Shown here one piece after another: positions 1 to 6,901 of a stretch of 40,506 bases of DNA. A program made the translations under genes and the position numbers. This DNA is from Planctomycetaceae bacterium (GTDB lineage Bacteria > Planctomycetota > Planctomycetia > Planctomycetales > Planctomycetaceae): the NCBI GenBank assembly GCA_002722955.1, contig PBMZ01000074.1, forward strand, positions 1 to 40,506. Direction: 5' to 3'. Positions within the stretch are counted from its first letter, which is position 1, and every line of letters starts with the position of its first letter. The notes under the pieces are model-generated. The model was not told the origin of the DNA, ran no database searches, and saw only the letters and a list, made by a program, of their open reading frames with translations.

Positions 1-347
1 GCTCCATAATTGACGCAGTGTCCCTTTTGAATCACGACGCGGTTGTTCATCCCTTTGGTATTCGGAAGCTGCCAGACTTTGGCGATGTCGTTGCCAGTCA
101 TGCACGCCGCAATACTCAACGTGATCCCCGCGGAAGTGCACGCGGTGACGCACCCGGACTCAGAACCGGTGCTGTTTGCGATGACTTGCCCGGCTTTCGC
201 CTGTAATTCGTCAAGCTCGAAGAAGTGGCTGAACGACTCACTCGCCACTTCGGCAATTTCCGGCAAGACGATGGCTCCGCTGAGCTTCGTCATTTTGCCA
301 CAGGCGTTGATTACGCGGCGCAGCTTGTATCGGGAATGAAGATCCAT
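1..347 (-). CDS. SelA/DgaE-like PLP-dependent enzyme, N-terminal part (runs off left edge)
   Basis: About 115 codons are visible on the minus strand from an ATG at 347, and the frame is open to the edge, so the C-terminal two thirds lie outside the window. The translation starts MDLHSRYKLRRVINACGKMT and contains the run LSGAIVLPEIAEVASESF and then GSESGCVTACTSAGITLSIA. This is the N-terminal pattern of the selenocysteine synthase/D-glucosaminate-6-phosphate ammonia-lyase group of fold-type I PLP enzymes. The Ser/Thr/Cys-rich stretch would form part of the cofactor phosphate pocket; the PLP lysine would lie beyond the edge. No clear Shine-Dalgarno precedes the ATG, and upstream in-frame codons offer no better start. 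Such proteins in bacteria without a selenocysteine system are usually sugar-acid or amino-sugar lyases, so a role in selenocysteine synthesis is not claimed. The family call is from recognition of the motif only. Confidence 0.7.
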   Translation of the reverse strand, partial: MDLHSRYKLRRVINACGKMTKLSGAIVLPEIAEVASESFSHFFELDELQAKAGQVIANSTGSESGCVTACTSAGITLSIAACMTGNDIAKVWQLPNTKGMNNRVVIQKGHCVNYG

Positions 348-415
348 TGAGGGGCTCGCTTTAGAGACAAGGCGTGAGGTCGATACGCATATCAAGTCCC
401 TTGGCCAGCCAAAAG

Positions 416-751
416 TCAAGCGTGTCGATTGCTCTCCTCATCGGTTGATACGAGCCTCGATCGCCAATGCGGCAACATCAACACTCCACCAACAGCAGTT
501 ATCCCCAGCCCCAGACCTAAAGCCATGTAAACTCGGAATTGCAATCGACCCGCGAATGCTGCGGCGTCGATCGGAGCCGTGCTATCGGCGTCAATCATGC
601 CAATCGTCAAGATGCGAAAGTCCAGATGGTCTTCTACCACCGCCGTGGGGGAGCCAAACGCAATGTTTCGTAAGTGAAGGAAACATCCGATAGCGATACC
701 GGCAATGGCTAACCCAAATGCAATTGCAAGAATTGCTACCAACTTCTTCAT
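416..751 (-). CDS. Small membrane protein of unknown function
   Basis: This 111-residue protein starts at the ATG at 751 (MKKLVAILAIAFGLAIAG). The frame stays open 34 codons further upstream, but that part is charged and has no signal character, so the internal start is preferred. There are two hydrophobic segments: residues about 3-26 (signal anchor or first membrane helix) and about 80-100 (YMALGLGLGITAVGGVLML). A polar loop of roughly 50 residues lies between them, and the tail is short and charged. No family was recognised. It lies 68 bases upstream of the SelA-like gene on the same strand, so the two may be co-transcribed. Confidence 0.55.
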   Translation of the reverse strand: MKKLVAILAIAFGLAIAGIAIGCFLHLRNIAFGSPTAVVEDHLDFRILTIGMIDADSTAPIDAAAFAGRLQFRVYMALGLGLGITAVGGVLMLPHWRSRLVSTDEESNRHA

Positions 752-899
752 GTTGCTTTGCCAAGTCACATTTGATGAAGAATTCACAACGAACACGACG
801 AAGATTCGACAACGAATCCAAGGAAAGGATTGCGACTTCTTTGGAATCCTCATAAATTAAAGATGGTTGATATGACTCTTTCACTGAGGTAACTCGGGC

Positions 900-2321
900 A
901 TGTTGACGATTCCTGGACCGCGATCACATTTCTGCGACGGTGTTTCTCGACGATCATGGATGAAGATTGGCGGGTTGGCGATGGGCGGTATGTGTCTGCC
1001 GGAGATCCTTCGCGCCGAGGCGAATACCGCGAAGAATTCCAAGGCGAATCACGCAAAAGGCATCATCATGGTGCTTTTGCCGGGGGGCCCGTCGCATCTC
1101 GATATGTACGATTTGAAGCCCGAGGCTCCGTCGGAGATACGGGGCGAGTTTCAACCGATCTCGACCAAAGTTCCAGGTCTGGAAATTTGCGAATTGATGC
1201 CCAAGCTAGCGGGCATGGCCGACAAGTTTTCCGTCATTCGCTCGCTGCACGGATTCAAGAACGATCACAATACCCACTGGTGTTCGACTGGCTGGGAGTC
1301 TCATCCGCCGATGCCTTCGTCGCCGATTGTTGCGGGTTATCCGCCGGGGGATTGGCCATCATTGGGCGCGATTCTTTCAAAGACGTTTGGTCAGCGAGCA
1401 CCCGGTGTTCCCGCTGCTGTCGATTTGTGTCCCGTCGATCCAGACGCTCGCTTTATTATGCGGACAGATCCCACTCAATGCGGCTATTTGGGAGCCGCTC
1501 ATTCGGGATTTGAAGTTGAGGCCGTCGATCGTCGAAACATTACTTTGAACGATGTTGATTTGCAGCGTTTGGGCGACCGCCAGAAACTGCTTCAAAGCTT
1601 CGACGACTTCCGACGCAAGGTCGAACGCGATGGCTTGACCGATGGCATCGATGAATTCAATCGCAAAGCAATCGAGGTGCTGACATCGTCGCGGCTTGCC
1701 AATGCGTTGGACTTGTCGGACGAGTCCGAAGAGATTCGACGCCGCTACGGTCTCGATCGCGAATACCCGAACGAGCGTGAAGGCAAAACGCTGCTGGATC
1801 AATTTTTGCTCGCGCGACGAGTTATCGAAGCCGGCGCGCGGTGTGTGACGTTGGCATTCTCGCGCTGGCCATTCGGGCGCATGTTGCAAGGCGACTACAA
1901 CTGGGACTGGCACAAAGACAACTTCAATGAAGCTCGCGGAGCCTTACCAATATTCGACCTGGGCCTTTCGGCCATGTTGCGAGACATGGATGACCGCGGT
2001 TTGTTGGACGACATCGCTGTTGTCGCCTGGGGCGAGTTCGGTCGGACACCGAAGATTAACGGCAACGCCGGTCGCGATCACTGGCCAAGCGTCGCTGGTG
2101 CCCTCGTTGCAGGCGGAGGCATGAACGGCGGCCAAGTCATCGGTTCCAGCAACCGATTGGGCGAAGTGCCATTGAATCGTCCTGTTCATTTCCGTGAGGT
2201 CTTCGCGACTCTGTACCAACGCTTGGGCATCGACGTCTCGACGACGCAGTATTATGACCTAGCAGGTCGCCCGCAGTATCTGATCGACGAGCGGGAGCCG
2301 ATGAAAGAGCTGATTGGTTAG
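900..2321 (+). CDS. DUF1501 family protein, twin-arginine N-terminus
   Basis: This 473-residue protein belongs to the DUF1501 family (alkaline-phosphatase/sulfatase-like fold), which is greatly expanded in planctomycetes. The N-terminus has a CDGVSRRSWMKIGG twin-arginine-type signal followed by a hydrophobic stretch, so export by the Tat route is expected. Family landmarks are LLPGGPSHLDMYDLKPEAP (near residue 60), the WGEFGRTPKIN block with GRDHWP (near residues 375-395), and a C-terminal FREVFATLYQRLGID. The biochemical role of DUF1501 proteins is not established. They are often encoded next to DUF1549/DUF1553 cytochrome proteins, but this copy is alone. It converges on the DUF2752 gene, and the two stop codons overlap by three bases (2318-2321). 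It is one of three DUF1501 genes in the window and is diverged from the other two. Confidence 0.93.
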   Translation: MLTIPGPRSHFCDGVSRRSWMKIGGLAMGGMCLPEILRAEANTAKNSKANHAKGIIMVLLPGGPSHLDMYDLKPEAPSEIRGEFQPISTKVPGLEICELMPKLAGMADKFSVIRSLHGFKNDHNTHWCSTGWESHPPMPSSPIVAGYPPGDWPSLGAILSKTFGQRAPGVPAAVDLCPVDPDARFIMRTDPTQCGYLGAAHSGFEVEAVDRRNITLNDVDLQRLGDRQKLLQSFDDFRRKVERDGLTDGIDEFNRKAIEVLTSSRLANALDLSDESEEIRRRYGLDREYPNEREGKTLLDQFLLARRVIEAGARCVTLAFSRWPFGRMLQGDYNWDWHKDNFNEARGALPIFDLGLSAMLRDMDDRGLLDDIAVVAWGEFGRTPKINGNAGRDHWPSVAGALVAGGGMNGGQVIGSSNRLGEVPLNRPVHFREVFATLYQRLGIDVSTTQYYDLAGRPQYLIDEREPMKELIG

Positions 2322-2770
2322 CTGAATTGCCGAACCATATTCACGGTCCAGTTCACCATCAGCAAAACGGCGACAGCGATGACGACAACCCATGGGGCGA
2401 CTTTTCCCAATGGGTAGCGTGAATTTCGCAAGATGATCCACAGTCGATAGGGCACTTGCGAGGCGATCAGCAGTGCCACTAACCAGCCAAGTCGATGTAC
2501 TGCAAGTGCTGCTGAAAAGTTTCCGTGTACCAGATGAATAGTGCTGCGCGTCAATCCGCAGCCGGCGCAGTCCAGGTTTATCATCATCCGCAGCGAACAG
2601 GTGTGAGGAAGCGGATGGCTTTCGAAGCCCTTGAATGCAACTCGTCCTTCTGGCAAGACGGTCAGCAACGCCGCCAGCAAAAACACGAGGCACGAAGCGC
2701 CTAGAATCAACCAATGGTCTCGCTTGTTGATCGCGGGGGCTTCGAATTCTATCCGGGGTGAATGGTTCAT
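2318..2770 (-). CDS. DUF2752 domain membrane protein
   Basis: This is a 150-residue integral membrane protein. The hallmark CAGCGLTRS motif of DUF2752 sits near residue 69, following the short loop SLRMMINLD. Hydrophobic segments occur at about residues 21-40, 90-107 and 123-142. The Cys-x-x-Cys-Gly-Leu-Thr-Arg signature is invariant in the family; its function is unknown. The gene converges on the DUF1501 gene with overlapping stop codons and has no same-strand neighbour nearby, so it is probably transcribed alone from the repeat-rich region to its right. Confidence 0.88.
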   Translation of the reverse strand: MNHSPRIEFEAPAINKRDHWLILGASCLVFLLAALLTVLPEGRVAFKGFESHPLPHTCSLRMMINLDCAGCGLTRSTIHLVHGNFSAALAVHRLGWLVALLIASQVPYRLWIILRNSRYPLGKVAPWVVVIAVAVLLMVNWTVNMVRQFS

Positions 2771-2781
2771 TGCCGAGAGAT

Positions 2782-2809
2782 GTAGCTTCCGCCGCCAGAC
2801 GGCGGAAAG
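2782..2809 (+). repeat. GTAGC-headed REP-like palindrome
   Basis: The sequence reads GTAGC, then an 8-base perfect stem TTCCGCCG/CGGCGGAA around the loop CCAGA. The GTAG head followed by a short palindrome is the definition of REP elements moved by RAYT transposases. It belongs to the same class as the palindromes near 9546, 20518, 33031, 37426 and 37995, though the stem sequences differ. Confidence 0.6.
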
Positions 2810-2877
2810 TCCAAAGTGATGGTCGATTCAACCTCAACATCGTACTCGGAAGGGGCACGCGAATCGAGGATCGGCAC

Positions 2878-2906
2878 TGTGGGACGGACTGCAAGTCCGT
2901 CCCACA
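2878..2906. repeat. Perfect 13-bp stem hairpin, 3-nt loop
   Basis: TGTGGGACGGACT and its exact reverse complement are separated by GCA. A few more outer bases pair if one bulge is allowed. It lies in the 350-base gap between the DUF2752 gene start and the cytochrome lipoprotein gene, with no T-tract on either strand, so it looks like an intergenic repeat rather than a terminator. I saw no second copy in the window. The rest of 2810-3121 shows no gene. Confidence 0.7.
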
Positions 2907-3121
2907 TGTGCGATCAAAGACCATAATTATGCGATTTGCTCGTGATGAAACAGTTGACGAAAGAATGCGGCAAATTGGGCTGATTTGGGAACATTTCGGA
3001 TTCTTCGGCCATCTTACAATGTTTCGGCGTAGGATTTCAGGATTCGACGGGTATTGAAACAAAGGGCCTTGACAATCATAATGTGGCTATGTGGCGAATT
3101 TGATGATTGAAGGGATAAAGC

Positions 3122-4201
3122 ATGTCACGGATTAACTTGAATCAAGTTGTTGTGGCCTCGATGGCGTTCTGCTTGGGAGCAGCCTTCATGGCTGGTTGCG
3201 GTGGCAGTGATCCAGCACCGACTCAGGCGACGGGAACTCAAAACGCGACCTCGTCGACCGGTGGCGGCGATAATTCGACAAATGCCACCACCAAGACAAA
3301 TGCCACCACCAATACGAGTGCTCCGAGTGGCAAACCAGCAGACGACCGAAAGACTGTTGGCGGAATCCCTTACGACGTTTTCTTTGACGATCCATTCCAA
3401 GTCGCCGCCACTCAAGGCACTGTTGTGGCCGCGGCGCCAACTGCTCCGATGAACGATCCCGGCGGAACAACGGAAGAGCCGGCCGAGGCAACTACTGAAG
3501 TGGCTCCTGCTGGCGGCGGCACTGATTGGGAGAAGATCGTCCCTGCGGAAGTCTTAGAAGGCGAAGTCAAACGCATCCGAAATCGCCTGAAGCAGTACAT
3601 GCAGGGCGTTGCCAACTTCCGGCAAAACATCTTTCAGCTGCCGGCCGATGCCGCGACGTTGGCCGTGTTGGCTCAAATTGCCACCAATCACCCCGGTGAC
3701 ATCAGTTGGAAAGACAATGCAAAATACATCCGCGACCTAGCCTATGCCATGGTTGAGGGTGACTTGAAACCAGACAAAGGGACGTTCGATGCTGTCAGCG
3801 AGCCTTACGAAAACCTGGTTGACATCTTGAATGGAAACATCCCGCCCGGACTGGAAGACAACGGCACCGATGTTGCCTTTCCAGAAATCGCCGACTTTGG
3901 CTACCTGATGAAGCGATTGGATCGAGGCGAAAAGTGGGCTAAGACCAACTGCGGAAGCGAAGATGGCTTCATGGACGAAGAAGAATTGGCCCGAGCCGAA
4001 GGCCACATCATCGCCGCTTTGGCCAAGGTGATCGAGTCCGAAGACTACGGCTACGCCGACGAGGACTTCAACGCTCACGCCGACACCATGTTCGAAGGGG
4101 GCTTGAAGATGGCAACGGGTTCGGGCTTCGAAGATTTTGACGTCGGAATGAACATGGTCTCGAAGAAGTGTGCCGAGTGCCACACCGAGTACCGCGAGTA
4201 A
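3122..4201 (+). CDS. c-type cytochrome lipoprotein
   Basis: This 359-residue protein has a lipoprotein signal (AAFMAGC, lipid-attached Cys26). A Thr/Asn/Ala-rich disordered linker follows to about residue 140, containing a short in-frame duplication of NATTKTNATT type. A helical C-terminal half then ends with the single heme-binding motif CAECH at residues 350-354, five residues before the stop. A heme motif at the extreme C-terminus is typical of cytochrome c' and cytochrome c556-like four-helix bundles, and the helix-rich region fits that fold, although the axial Met cannot be assigned by eye. The protein is expected to face the periplasm, anchored in a membrane. The protease gene follows 60 bases downstream in the same direction and may share its transcript. 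Confidence 0.82.
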   Translation: MSRINLNQVVVASMAFCLGAAFMAGCGGSDPAPTQATGTQNATSSTGGGDNSTNATTKTNATTNTSAPSGKPADDRKTVGGIPYDVFFDDPFQVAATQGTVVAAAPTAPMNDPGGTTEEPAEATTEVAPAGGGTDWEKIVPAEVLEGEVKRIRNRLKQYMQGVANFRQNIFQLPADAATLAVLAQIATNHPGDISWKDNAKYIRDLAYAMVEGDLKPDKGTFDAVSEPYENLVDILNGNIPPGLEDNGTDVAFPEIADFGYLMKRLDRGEKWAKTNCGSEDGFMDEEELARAEGHIIAALAKVIESEDYGYADEDFNAHADTMFEGGLKMATGSGFEDFDVGMNMVSKKCAECHTEYRE

Positions 4202-4202
4202 C

Positions 4203-4232
4203 AAATTGCCAATGACGAATAACCAATGGCAA
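4203..4232 (+). repeat. Tandem CCAATGAC-type intergenic repeat
   Basis: Short imperfect copies of ATTGCCAATGACGAAT / AACCAATGGCAAAT sit between the cytochrome and protease genes. The same kind of motif forms a larger inverted repeat at 38043-38128. Because an in-frame ATG at 4226 lies inside this repeat, it was not taken as the protease start. Confidence 0.4.
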
Positions 4233-4261
4233 ATCTCTTCTTTCCTCCTCTTGAGAATGTC

Positions 4262-5185
4262 ATGACTCGTATCGCGGCGCTAATCGTATTTGGCTTGTTG
4301 CTGACAGACTCGGCCCAGGGCGACGTCATTGAACTCAAATCCGGTCACAAGATCGAAGGCGAGGTCCTCAAGGAACGGACTGGCGAGATCCTGGTCGATA
4401 TTGGAATCGACATCCTTCGGATTCCGCTCTCGAAGATCAAATCTCGATCGAAGACCAGCAGCACTACGAACGCCAAACCGAAAGCAGTCACCGAGTCCGG
4501 TATCTACAAAACGGCTCAACTGCCCAGCGGTAGCATCAAGGATCTCTCGAAGAAATACGGCGAAGGCGTCGTGTTGGTACAAACGCCCAACGGGCTGGGT
4601 TCGGGATTCATCATCAACGATCGCGGGTTCTGTGTCACAAACTATCACGTTGTGGAGCGGGAAACCCGCATCGCGGCGACTTTGTTCGTCGCGTCCGATT
4701 CCAATTCGCTCACGCGGCGTCGGATTGAGAATGTCAAGATTCTGGCACTCAACCCATTCTTCGATTTAGCTCTGCTGCAAATTCCGAAGCAAGACGATCT
4801 CAAGTTTCGCCCCGTGTATCTTTCCGAAAAGGATGATTACCGCGAAGGCGACGAGGTCTTCGCGATCGGCAACCCCTTGGGCCTGGAACGTTCCGTATCC
4901 CAAGGAATCGTGAGCACTCGAAATCGCAACGTTCGCGGTTTGGTTTACATCCAGACGACCGCTCAGATCAATCCCGGCAACAGTGGCGGGCCATTGTTCA
5001 ATGCTCAAGGCGAAGTTGTCGGTGTCACCAACATGAAGCTGCTGAATTCCGAGGGGCTCGGATTTGCTATCCCGATCAGCTATGTCAAACACTTTCTCGA
5101 CAATCGCGAGGCGTTCGCTTACGACAAGACGAATCCCAACGCAGGCTACCGTTACCTCGAGGCCCCTCGCCGACAAAAGAGATAG
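4262..5185 (+). CDS. Secreted trypsin-like (HtrA/DegP-type) serine protease without PDZ domain
   Basis: This 307-residue protein starts at ATG 4262 ([20 protein letters not shown]), which gives a clean Sec signal peptide. An in-frame ATG at 4226 lies within a repeat and would add a non-signal extension. After the signal comes a small beta-rich domain ([20 protein letters not shown]), resembling SH3/LSM-like modules common in planctomycete secreted proteins. The protease domain has a full catalytic triad: His129 in TNYHVVE, Asp168 in FFDLALL and Ser241 in GNSGGPL. The protein ends soon after the protease fold, so the PDZ domains of DegP/DegS are absent and substrate recognition must differ. 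A periplasmic quality-control or processing role is inferred from the family. Confidence 0.88.
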   Translation: MTRIAALIVFGLLLTDSAQGDVIELKSGHKIEGEVLKERTGEILVDIGIDILRIPLSKIKSRSKTSSTTNAKPKAVTESGIYKTAQLPSGSIKDLSKKYGEGVVLVQTPNGLGSGFIINDRGFCVTNYHVVERETRIAATLFVASDSNSLTRRRIENVKILALNPFFDLALLQIPKQDDLKFRPVYLSEKDDYREGDEVFAIGNPLGLERSVSQGIVSTRNRNVRGLVYIQTTAQINPGNSGGPLFNAQGEVVGVTNMKLLNSEGLGFAIPISYVKHFLDNREAFAYDKTNPNAGYRYLEAPRRQKR

Positions 5186-5378
5186 CATGCGGCGTACGCT
5201 TCCAGCTTGCGACAAACATGCAAGCGTCTTTCGCTACGCACCCGAGTGCTCATGAGCAGCCTCCAACGCTGGAAAGCGCGTGGGCAACCTGCTACGCTTG
5301 CTAATCCTGCCTGAACCCAAAAACTCACCTTTTACGGCCGATTTCTACGGTCGCAGTAGACTCAGAAGGAGTCTTGAA

Positions 5379-6524
5379 ATGATCACCTATTCGCGCACAC
5401 CTTCTATTCTTTTGTTGGCTTTCGTTGTTTCCTGCGGAATTCTCGGTTGTTCTAACGGAGGCGGCAATGCGACTAACGGAGATGGCTCCGCGACAACCGG
5501 AAATGGTACGGACACGCCGCCAGATGGCAGTCGGGTTCAGCTCAGTCTCGGAACGGCTCCTTTGGGCGGTACGTTCCCCATCGTCGGCGATGCGATTGCT
5601 CAAACGGTGAACAGCCATCCTGGCAGCGTGAATTGGAACGTCACAGCGCAAGGCACCAAAGGTTCCCAAGAAAACATCCGACGGATCGACAGGGGACAGT
5701 TGAACTTCGCTTTGTCGAATTCAGCGATCAGCTATCACGCCGTCAACGGCTTGGCTCCATGGGACAAAAAGTACGAACTCCGCACCATCGTGACCTTGGC
5801 TCCCAACGTGGCGATGTTTGTTGCGAAGGCGGATTCAGGTATCAAAGACATCGCTGGTCTGAAGGAAAAGAAAGTTGTCATTGGCCCAGCCGGTGCCGGT
5901 TTTGAAATGTTTGTCGGTCCGATTTTGGAAGAGCACGGAGTGTCCATTGCCGATCTGGACGCTCGTAACGATCCCCAAGGCCCCGCGGTCGGAAAGCTAG
6001 GCGATGGCGATGTTGATGCCGCGTTTCTTGGCGGTGCCGTTCCCGCAGCTTCGATCAGCCAAGCCGCCGCGTCGTTCGAGATTACATTCATCCCGTTCGA
6101 TCCCGCCGTTCGCAAAAAGTTGATCGAGAAGTACGACTTTTTTACTCCCTTCACGATTCCGGCCGATACTTATCCGGCTCAAGAAGAAGCGTTCGACGGT
6201 CTCAATGTTGGATCGATGCATTTGATTACATCAGCCGACACTGACGAAGATCTTGTGTACGAATTGACGAAGTCCATCTGGGAAAACCGCGCGGACGTCG
6301 CCGAGAAGCACGGTGCTGGAAAAGCGATTAACGAAAAGAACGCGGCTCGCTTCACGGGAACTCAATTCCATCCAGGCGCCATCAAGTTCTACAAGGAAAT
6401 CGAGATCTGGCCAGAGACCGACGGCGAGCCGGAAGCAGCTAAGGAATCCGAAGCGGCTCCGAAGGAAGAAGAGAAAGAAGCCCCGGCCGACAAAGCCGAA
6501 GAATCCAAGGAAGAGAAGGAGTAG
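5379..6524 (+). CDS. TAXI-family TRAP transporter substrate-binding lipoprotein
   Basis: This 381-residue protein starts at ATG 5379, seven bases after the Shine-Dalgarno AGAAGGAG. An upstream in-frame start at 5280 lacks signal character. The lipobox is GILGC (Cys24), followed by a Gly/Asn/Asp/Thr-rich linker. The mature domain carries TAXI features: LSLGTAPLGGTFPIVGDAIAQ, then the tandem alternation ENIRRIDRGQLNFALSNS, VVIGPAGAGFEMFVGPIL and GDVDAAFLGGAVPAASI. The last 35 residues are an unusual Glu/Lys/Ala-rich tail (near EAAPKEEEKEAPADKAEE). TAXI proteins bind small organic anions such as glutamate or dicarboxylates and feed a fused TRAP permease, which is the next gene. The ligand is not predictable from sequence by eye. 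Confidence 0.9.
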   Translation: MITYSRTPSILLLAFVVSCGILGCSNGGGNATNGDGSATTGNGTDTPPDGSRVQLSLGTAPLGGTFPIVGDAIAQTVNSHPGSVNWNVTAQGTKGSQENIRRIDRGQLNFALSNSAISYHAVNGLAPWDKKYELRTIVTLAPNVAMFVAKADSGIKDIAGLKEKKVVIGPAGAGFEMFVGPILEEHGVSIADLDARNDPQGPAVGKLGDGDVDAAFLGGAVPAASISQAAASFEITFIPFDPAVRKKLIEKYDFFTPFTIPADTYPAQEEAFDGLNVGSMHLITSADTDEDLVYELTKSIWENRADVAEKHGAGKAINEKNAARFTGTQFHPGAIKFYKEIEIWPETDGEPEAAKESEAAPKEEEKEAPADKAEESKEEKE

Positions 6525-6567
6525 CACTCCGACAGCGAGCATCCTCCTCGCCGCTACATCGGGTATC

Positions 6568-6590
6568 GTTTAACCCGAAGCCGTAGGCGA
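6568..6590 (+). repeat. Single copy of the GTTTAACCCGTAGCC repeat family
   Basis: GTTTAACCCGAAGCCGTAGGCGA differs at two positions from the arm of the long hairpin at 9537-9559, and related copies occur at 33022 and, inverted, ending at 33359. It follows the stop of the substrate-binding-protein gene by 43 bases but has no partner arm here, so it is a solo half element. Confidence 0.6.
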
Positions 6591-6665
6591 AGAGCAAGCC
6601 ACACTCTCGCCTGTGTGTGAATCCCCCTCAGTTTCCGGGCGGCAACGAACCGGAAGAAACGATCA

Positions 6666-6773
6666 GAATAGCGATTGACGATTTTTGATTTTTGAAGTGC
6701 AGGATAGTCGCCCCCATTCCTCCAGAACGACCGTTTCTGGCCTTCTGAAATCAAAAATCGCCAATCGCTATTC
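6666..6773. repeat. Inverted repeat, ~26-bp arms, 56-bp spacer
   Basis: The left arm (6666-6691) is an AT-rich run containing GCGATTGACGATTTTTGATTT. The right arm (6748-6773) is its reverse complement with about one or two mismatches. The arms flank a spacer with further small complementarities (CCAGAACG near CCGTTTCTGG). The element lies in the 377-base gap between the TRAP binding-protein and permease genes. No gene was seen elsewhere in 6525-6901. Confidence 0.65.
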
Positions 6774-6901
6774 AATTCACAAGACAGCAAGCGTGGAACA
6801 ACGCTATTCCTCGACGAATAACAAGTTCATCATACGCGGTCCCATAAACAAAACGACATCCGCCTCCCGCTGCTTCAACGAACATCTCGGAGCAATCTAG
6901 C

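Noticed and set aside
43..339. Plus-strand 98-codon frame at the left edge
   Set aside because: It is the antisense of the SelA-like gene, whose minus-strand translation matches a known family.
2259..3062. Long minus-strand frame over the DUF2752 gene and its upstream region
   Set aside because: Arg/Ser-rich translation without family resemblance; overlaps the convincing DUF2752 frame and includes palindromic repeats.
3069..3097. TTGACA upstream of the cytochrome lipoprotein as a promoter
   Set aside because: No acceptable -10 box at 16-18 bases; the -35 match alone is not enough.
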